Assembly (NCBI GenBank): GCA_000403275.2 | Contig: KE159600.1 | Coordinates: 269,708 to 333,707, forward strand | Direction of reading: 5' to 3' | Length of the DNA: 64,000 nt | Source: Lachnospiraceae bacterium 28-4 | GTDB lineage: Bacteria > Bacillota > Clostridia > Lachnospirales > Lachnospiraceae | The notes under the pieces: generated by a model | The model's database searches: none | Seen by the model: the letters and a program-made list of their open reading frames with translations, nothing else | Told to the model about the DNA's origin: nothing | Translations under genes and position numbers: made by a program | In this document: positions 58,810 through 64,000 of the stretch, in pieces | Layout of the letters: each line of letters opens with the position of its first letter | Position numbering within the stretch: position 1 is the stretch's first letter

Positions 58810-60366
58810 TTAATTCGATATTCCTTTCACGATCAGCAGCTTATCTCCCGGCCTGATCTCTTCCGTTGTCATATCATTCGTTTCTTTGATCTGCGCGATA
58901 GGAACATAATAGCGTTTTCCCACATCCCACAGGCTGTCGCCTTCTTTTGCGATATAAATGACAATTCCCGGCAGACCGCTCAGCTTATTCATATCCAAAT
59001 CCGAAACAACAATATCTGTCACAATATTTTCCGACCGATGTTCGAAAACGATAACGCGGCATACAACTACTGCCTTTACATCCAGCTCCCCGCCGTCCAG
59101 CATAGCTACCGCCAGCTGCTCCAATCCTGTCTGCACCTTAAAAGTACATCCATTATTGATATCCGGCACATCCAGCATAAAGCTGAACGGTATGCTGCCC
59201 CTCGCCGAGCTGTAAGGCGTTTTTTCATCGCTGCTCAGGTAAAGAACCTGCACGTTGACGGTTCCTTTCATATGAATGCCATTTTCCACGATCTCCCCAT
59301 CTTCCGCCTGAATCTGCGCTTCGCTGTGCAAAATCTGAACGATAGGTGCATCCGAAGTACCCAGTTTGATTCTGTCTGCAACCTTGGTTTTTCCCGATGT
59401 TCTGGCAAGAAGCCCTTTAAACCGGGCCGGTTTGCTTATCGCTTCCACTTCTTTTACCACTCCGTACACACCGGAAAGAATATCCAGTCGCTCTTCTTCA
59501 TAAAGGCTGATATCCAGATCCATCACGAGTTCTACCGTAAAAACTCTCTGTTCTCCGTCAAAATCAGGGCGTACTTCTACATCTTTCGATCCCAGCGCAT
59601 AGTCAATATCTGCGGCCATCCCTTCATCACAGCCCGTACAATCCACCATTCCGCTGAAAGGCACGACTGTTTCATAGCATTTCACCGCGCCCTCTTCCCC
59701 TTCATACAGGAAGAAAGCATTCAAATCGCCCTGCACGGATATCCGCCCTTCCAATGCCCGGAATTCCACATTCTCCGGCTCCACTCCCTGCCATATCAGG
59801 CGGGCAACATTGGGGAAATTCTGCGGCAGTTCCAATTCCTCTTTTATACGGAAAATATCCCTCTTTTTTACCGTCATCTGCGCGATGCGCAACGGCTTCT
59901 TGCGGTATTCCACAGGTTCCTCATGATAAAGATCCACGGCCGTTTCTTCATCATACATCACCTCCGAGCAGACCTTCAGGGCAATCAGCGCCTGTACGCT
60001 GAGTTTTCTCGAATTGATAAGCCCTATCGTAAGGTCTTCCAGCCGCCATTTGACATTCGCGCTGTCCCCGCTCTGTACTCCTTCCACATAAATCTGTTCA
60101 TCAAAGGGAATACTCCCTTCCATACAGGCTGGTGCCTGTTGCTCCCCCTCTGCCAGATACATAACAAGGAACTGCAGTTTTCCCTTTACCGCCACATGAT
60201 CTTCCGTTACTTTTATTTCCTCCAAAGCAACGCTTCCTCTATCATAAATCAACTTGCTGGCATCCGGCCTGGAATCCAAGATATTAATATCATCCTCCAA
60301 TGTGATCTGTGTTGACGCCTGGCCCTTTATCCGGTCCATATGTATATTTTTTCTTACTAATTCCAC
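58810..60366 (-). CDS. sipL: SPOCS (DUF3794)/LysM protein, SipL-like
   Basis: 518 residues. Three SPOCS (DUF3794) repeats: about 20-150, 170-290 and 320-440, with strands such as VKGKLQFLVMYLAEG, DVEVRPDFDGEQRVF and VNVQVLYLSSDEKTPYSSAR. A C-terminal LysM (AKEGDSLWDVGKRYYVPIAQ, about 466-512) follows. This is the layout of SipL, the clostridial partner of SpoIVA in spore coat assembly. GTG start with GGAGG upstream. SpoIVA is not in the window. Confidence 0.82.
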   Translation of the reverse strand: MELVRKNIHMDRIKGQASTQITLEDDINILDSRPDASKLIYDRGSVALEEIKVTEDHVAVKGKLQFLVMYLAEGEQQAPACMEGSIPFDEQIYVEGVQSGDSANVKWRLEDLTIGLINSRKLSVQALIALKVCSEVMYDEETAVDLYHEEPVEYRKKPLRIAQMTVKKRDIFRIKEELELPQNFPNVARLIWQGVEPENVEFRALEGRISVQGDLNAFFLYEGEEGAVKCYETVVPFSGMVDCTGCDEGMAADIDYALGSKDVEVRPDFDGEQRVFTVELVMDLDISLYEEERLDILSGVYGVVKEVEAISKPARFKGLLARTSGKTKVADRIKLGTSDAPIVQILHSEAQIQAEDGEIVENGIHMKGTVNVQVLYLSSDEKTPYSSARGSIPFSFMLDVPDINNGCTFKVQTGLEQLAVAMLDGGELDVKAVVVCRVIVFEHRSENIVTDIVVSDLDMNKLSGLPGIVIYIAKEGDSLWDVGKRYYVPIAQIKETNDMTTEEIRPGDKLLIVKGISN

Positions 60367-60455
60367 AAAAATACCTCCATGTAGATGAATTACCAGTCTG
60401 TACTTATAGTAATTCTATTTCACACACGAAGGTATTATTCCTCTTTTTTATGCTT

Positions 60456-61370
60456 TTACGGAAGATCCATTTTAAGGTCGCCGATACTTTCGATCTCATA
60501 TTTTCTCATATAATCTTCAATGCCTTCCGCGATTTCCATAGTCACGCAGGGATTGACAAAATTCATCGCGCCTACCGCTATGGCCGAAGCGCCCGCCATC
60601 AGGAATTCAATCGCATCTTCCGCACAGGCAATCCCTCCCATGCCGATCACCGGGATTTTCACCGCCCTGGAAGCCTGATATACCATACGCACTGCCACCG
60701 GTTTGATAGCCGGCCCGGACAAGCCTCCGGTCTGATTCGCCAGCACGAATTTCCGCTTATGAATATCGATCTTCATCCCCGTGATCGTATTGATCATGGA
60801 AAGAGCATCGGCTCCTGCCGCTTCTGCTGCCTTCGCCATCTCCGTAATATCCGTCACATTAGGACTCAGTTTCATAATTACCGGCTGTTTGGCCTTCTTC
60901 TTAATCTCCGACGTAATATCATACAGACAATCCGCTTTCTGCCCAAAAGCAATCGCCCCTTCCTTCACATTTGGGCAGGATACATTGATCTCCAGCATGT
61001 CGGCCGCCGTGTCCCCCAGCTTTTCCACTACTTCCAGATAATCTTCCACGGTTTTGCCGCAGACGTTGACGATAATCTTCGTATCATATTGCTGCAAAAA
61101 CGGAATATCCCTCTCGATCAGCACATCGACCCCGGGGTTTTGCAAACCTATGGCATTCAACATCCCGCCGTATACCTCCGCCACTCTTGGTACGGGATTT
61201 CCCTCCCACGGAACGTTGGCCACTCCCTTTGTCACTACCGCGCCCAGTCTATTCAAATCCACGAATTCCGCATATTCCATTCCCGATCCGAACGTTCCTG
61301 ATGCTGTCATCACCGGATTTTTAAATTCTACTCCTGCTATTTTTACCTTTGTATTCATATTGATGCCCAT
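60456..61370 (-). CDS. pyrD: Dihydroorotate dehydrogenase, catalytic subunit (PyrD, class 1B)
   Basis: About 304 residues from ATG at 61370. Class 1 DHOD features: VKIAGVEFKNPVMTASGTFG, catalytic-loop ISVSC-like NVSCPNVKEG (base Cys), and FMN-binding IGMGGIACAEDAIEFLMAGA. It oxidises dihydroorotate to orotate with electrons passed to PyrK. It is the last gene of pyrC-pyrK-pyrD, which is transcribed on the minus strand. Confidence 0.92.
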   Translation of the reverse strand: MGINMNTKVKIAGVEFKNPVMTASGTFGSGMEYAEFVDLNRLGAVVTKGVANVPWEGNPVPRVAEVYGGMLNAIGLQNPGVDVLIERDIPFLQQYDTKIIVNVCGKTVEDYLEVVEKLGDTAADMLEINVSCPNVKEGAIAFGQKADCLYDITSEIKKKAKQPVIMKLSPNVTDITEMAKAAEAAGADALSMINTITGMKIDIHKRKFVLANQTGGLSGPAIKPVAVRMVYQASRAVKIPVIGMGGIACAEDAIEFLMAGASAIAVGAMNFVNPCVTMEIAEGIEDYMRKYEIESIGDLKMDLP

Positions 61371-61454
61371 GCCTTTCCCTCTTGGGCCTTTCCCGGATGG
61401 GAACAGACCCAAATATATGATATTCTCAATCTCCGCACCGTTTTCCGACCAACA

Positions 61455-62243
61455 TTAAATATCAACATCCGATGCCAAAAACACCGGCCCGTCCGTACAA
61501 ATTCTCGCATTTTTTACATGTGAATGCGCATCCTCCTTCTTTGTCCTGCACACGCAGCCCAGACAGGCCCCCACTCCGCAAGCCATTCTTTCTTCCAGGG
61601 AAATATATGCTTCCACCCCTTGCTCTTCCCCATATTGTCTGACCGCCCGGAGCATCGGCATCGGCCCGCACGCCATGATGATATCTGCCCTCATATCTCC
61701 CGCAGCAATCACATCCATGACATTTCCTTTTACGCCCACGCTTCCGTCCTCCGTCGCCACATAGACATCCGCATATTTTTCCATATCTTCTTTCAAAAAA
61801 AGCTGCCCGTCCCGGTACCCGGCTATTACCTTCACTTCCGCCGCTTTTCCTTCCGCCCGCAGATCCTTCGCCAGCTGCACCATAGGAGGAATACCGATGC
61901 CGCCTCCCATCAGGAAAACCTTCTTTCCTTCCGCCGCCTTCAAAGGAAAACCATTTCCCAGGCAGCCCAATATCCCTATATCCTCTCCAGCTGCATAATG
62001 GGAAAATTCTTCCGTTCCTTTCCCAGCCACGCGATAAACAATCCTCAGTTCGCCGTTTGCCCTGTCCGCTTCGCATATGCTGATGGGTCTTGGCAGCAAT
62101 GTACTTTTATCGCGTGGATAGACGCAGATAAACTGTCCCGCCCCGGCGTCTTCCGCCAGATCCGTCTCTATCCACATATCATAGATTCCCTCGCCGATTT
62201 TCCTCTGCGATATTACTTTTGCGATTACTTTCTTCTTGTTCAT
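61455..62243 (-). CDS. pyrK: Dihydroorotate dehydrogenase electron transfer subunit (PyrK)
   Basis: About 262 residues from ATG at 62243 (GGAG upstream). FAD-binding ferredoxin reductase-like: RPISICEADRANGELRIVYR, then NAD-binding GGGIGIPPMVQLAKDLRA and a C-terminal [2Fe-2S] site ERMACGVGACLGCVCRTK. It passes electrons from dihydroorotate dehydrogenase to NAD. Lies between pyrD and pyrC. Confidence 0.92.
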   Translation of the reverse strand: MNKKKVIAKVISQRKIGEGIYDMWIETDLAEDAGAGQFICVYPRDKSTLLPRPISICEADRANGELRIVYRVAGKGTEEFSHYAAGEDIGILGCLGNGFPLKAAEGKKVFLMGGGIGIPPMVQLAKDLRAEGKAAEVKVIAGYRDGQLFLKEDMEKYADVYVATEDGSVGVKGNVMDVIAAGDMRADIIMACGPMPMLRAVRQYGEEQGVEAYISLEERMACGVGACLGCVCRTKKEDAHSHVKNARICTDGPVFLASDVDI

Positions 62244-62299
62244 TTTCCGTCTTCTCCTCATTTCCGCACTGGCCAAATCGTCCTGCCAACCGCCGCCGA

Positions 62300-63604
62300 T
62301 CAGTTTCCCTGCTGATAAACGATCCTGCCATTACATACCGTATAATATACTTTTCCCGAAAGAACCTCTCCAAGAAAAGGGGAATTATCGGATTTGGAAA
62401 AAAATCCTTCTACTTTCCATTTCTCCTTGCTATCAAAAATAACACAGTCCCCCGGGCCGCCTTCCGCCAGATACCCCGCATCCAGCCCATAGAACTTCGC
62501 AGGTTTCCATGACATAAGTCCTATCAGTTCCATCATCGTCAGATGCCCCTTTTCCACCAGTTCCCTGATCCCCAACGCCAAAGCCGTCTCCAGCCCGACG
62601 ATCCCGCTGGGAGCTTCCGTTATCGGCCTTGCCTTCTCTTCCCTGCTATGGGGCGCATGATCGGTAGCGATCATATCGATCGTCCCGTCTTTCAATCCCT
62701 CGATGATCGCCATTCTGTCCGCTTCTTCCCGAAGCGGGGGATTCATCTTGGCCAAAGCGCCATATGTTATTGCCGCCTCTTCGGTCAGCGTAAAATGATG
62801 GGGCGTTGCTTCCGCATGGATATGAGGATTGGTTTTCTTTGCTTCTCTCACCAGCTCTACCGCTTCTTTTGTACTGATATGTTGAATGGACACTTCCGCT
62901 CCTGTGCCTTCCGCCAGTGCCAGATCCCGTTCCACCATCCAAATCTCCGCACGCCTGTCCGAACCGCCGATCCCGTAATATTCCGCCGCCTTCCCTGCAT
63001 TCACCCCATTATTTTTAATAAATGCAGGATTCTCTTCATGAAAACTCAAAGGCTTCCCAAGCCTGGCCGCCTCCTCACACGCACTTTTTACCACCGCCTC
63101 GTCCAAAATCGGAACACCATCGTCCGTAAACCCTGCCGCCCCGGCTTCCGCAAGCCCGGCCATATCCGTCAGTTCCTTCCCTTTCATTCCCAACGTAATA
63201 TTTCCGCAGGATTCCACGCGAATTCCAGTCCCGGCTCCCTTTTCCAACACATATTCCAAGATCTCTTCACAATCTACCGGCGGTTTCGTATTCGCCATCA
63301 GCACCACCGTAGTAAATCCTCCTCTGGCCGCAGCCCTTGCCCCGCTCAGAATATCTTCCTTATAAGTAAAGCCCGGATCCCGGAAATGCACATGCACGTC
63401 CACCAGCCCCGGAGCCACCACCTTCCCCTCCGCATCGATCGCAACGACTTCTTCTGTCTCCTTCCCTTTCTTTGCAAGCTCCTCTTCCAGCTCTATCCCC
63501 TTTCCGATCTTCCATACCTTCCCATCCCCTATCAAAACATCCGCCACTCCTTCAAATCCCCCTGCCGGATTCATCACACACCCATTTTTTATCAGCAAAA
63601 CCAT
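62300..63604 (-). CDS. pyrC: Dihydroorotase
   Basis: 434 residues from ATG at 63604 (GAAGGGA 8 nt upstream). Class I dihydroorotase motifs: VDVHVHFRDPGFTYKEDI (zinc HxH), HISTKEAVELVREAKK, the catalytic Asp in DMIATDHAPHSREEK and the C-terminal GGPGDCVIFD. It closes carbamoyl aspartate to dihydroorotate. First gene of the pyr operon in the window; the region upstream (63605-63742) holds the promoter, with no clear attenuator seen. Confidence 0.95.
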   Translation of the reverse strand: MVLLIKNGCVMNPAGGFEGVADVLIGDGKVWKIGKGIELEEELAKKGKETEEVVAIDAEGKVVAPGLVDVHVHFRDPGFTYKEDILSGARAAARGGFTTVVLMANTKPPVDCEEILEYVLEKGAGTGIRVESCGNITLGMKGKELTDMAGLAEAGAAGFTDDGVPILDEAVVKSACEEAARLGKPLSFHEENPAFIKNNGVNAGKAAEYYGIGGSDRRAEIWMVERDLALAEGTGAEVSIQHISTKEAVELVREAKKTNPHIHAEATPHHFTLTEEAAITYGALAKMNPPLREEADRMAIIEGLKDGTIDMIATDHAPHSREEKARPITEAPSGIVGLETALALGIRELVEKGHLTMMELIGLMSWKPAKFYGLDAGYLAEGGPGDCVIFDSKEKWKVEGFFSKSDNSPFLGEVLSGKVYYTVCNGRIVYQQGN

Positions 63605-63742
63605 CTTAACCGTCCCTTCTCTGAAACCGCCACTTTTTACCATACAGTATATCCCACTCCCCGTCCCCCCGTCAACAATTCACTCGTCAGCATCCGAAAA
63701 TCAATGTTTGTAAGTGTTATGAAGTGTCATAGCCGAGGGAAG

Positions 63743-64000
63743 CCAAAGGGATCGGGAAAGGAGCTGTCGGGGGGCGGTTTTCTGCCGAAGCTTCCAATCA
63801 GATTTCACTAATGAAATGGGTAATGATATTCAACCGAACGAGCCGGAAGCAACGGCATCCATGCCTATGCTTCCTAAAATTGCCCTCCGTGGCAATTTTT
63901 CTCTGATTATCGCCCATTTCATAAGTGAAATTACTGATTGTACGCAACAGCAAAAAACCGCCCCCCGACAGCTCCTTTCCCGACCCCTTTGGCCCTCCAT
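63743..64000. repeat. Multi-branched foldback element at the window end
   Basis: An outer stem (63743-63781 with 63954-63992, about 38 bp of CCAAAGGG.../...CCCTTTGG with few mismatches) surrounds a second stem ATTTCACTAATGAAATGGG (63802-63820) with CCCATTTCATAAGTGAAAT (63913-63931). Inside are hairpins GGAAGCA-GGCAT/ATGCC-TGCTTCC (63845-63874) and AAAATTGCC/GGCAATTTT (63876-63899). The element may extend past the window. No gene here. Confidence 0.62.

Overview
The window looks like the chromosome of a spore-forming Gram-positive anaerobe of the class Clostridia, most likely family Lachnospiraceae. This is inferred from SpoIIID and a SipL-like SPOCS/LysM protein, the MBOAT/DHHW/SGNH/DUF4358 surface O-acylation set, TnpV and MobV-type mobile modules, a DUF1934 protein next to murI, and moderate GC with AGGAGG-type ribosome binding sites. 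I see no tRNA, rRNA or CRISPR array.

Left half (about 1-36,228): four integrative mobilizable elements (called A, B, C and D here) stand in tandem at the 3' end of guaA. The junctions are four copies of TCGAACTC, at 7614, 18129, 28423 and, inside guaA itself, 36221. The shared backbone reads, on the minus strand, MobV relaxase, RepA-like AAA ATPase, MobC-like protein, tyrosine integrase and a small excisionase; a divergent XRE-type regulator lies on the plus strand. No conjugation apparatus is visible, so the elements probably borrow one. Each end carries a pair of octamers spaced 11 bp apart whose sequence follows the integrase type: TGTTGCCA in B and D, TGTTATCA in C, AGGTATCA in A. B and D have integrases differing at only about 7 of 360 residues.

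Cargo differs by element and is AT-richer than the backbone. A (partly outside the window) carries two acetyltransferases and an OLD-type ATPase/TOPRIM nuclease in one operon with the element regulator; its repA is broken by an ISLre2-family insertion, and a group II intron begins just after a terminator at the window edge. B carries a compact peptide cluster: a Cys-x3-repeat precursor, a radical SAM/SPASM maturase and a short UvrA-like double ABC ATPase. C carries a KilA-N protein paired with a DUF4062 (TIR-like) protein, plus acetyltransferases and TnpV. D carries a P63C-domain protein with a 47-residue partner, and an XRE regulator divergent from a DUF6809-like gene.

Right half (36,217-64,000): ordinary chromosomal core, mostly on the minus strand: guaA, spoIIID, a surface O-acylation operon, a 3'-5' exonuclease, dGTPase, lipoproteins, an NlpC/P60 hydrolase, asnS, a trigger-factor-like lipoprotein, cardiolipin synthase, a radical SAM protein with a divergent HxlR regulator, DUF1934, murI, a GntR regulator, ispE, a SipL-like protein, and pyrD-pyrK-pyrC. 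Two large multi-branched foldback elements lie between core genes (51,759-52,169 and from 63,743 to the window end). A third, cloverleaf-like one lies in element C (28,134-28,266).
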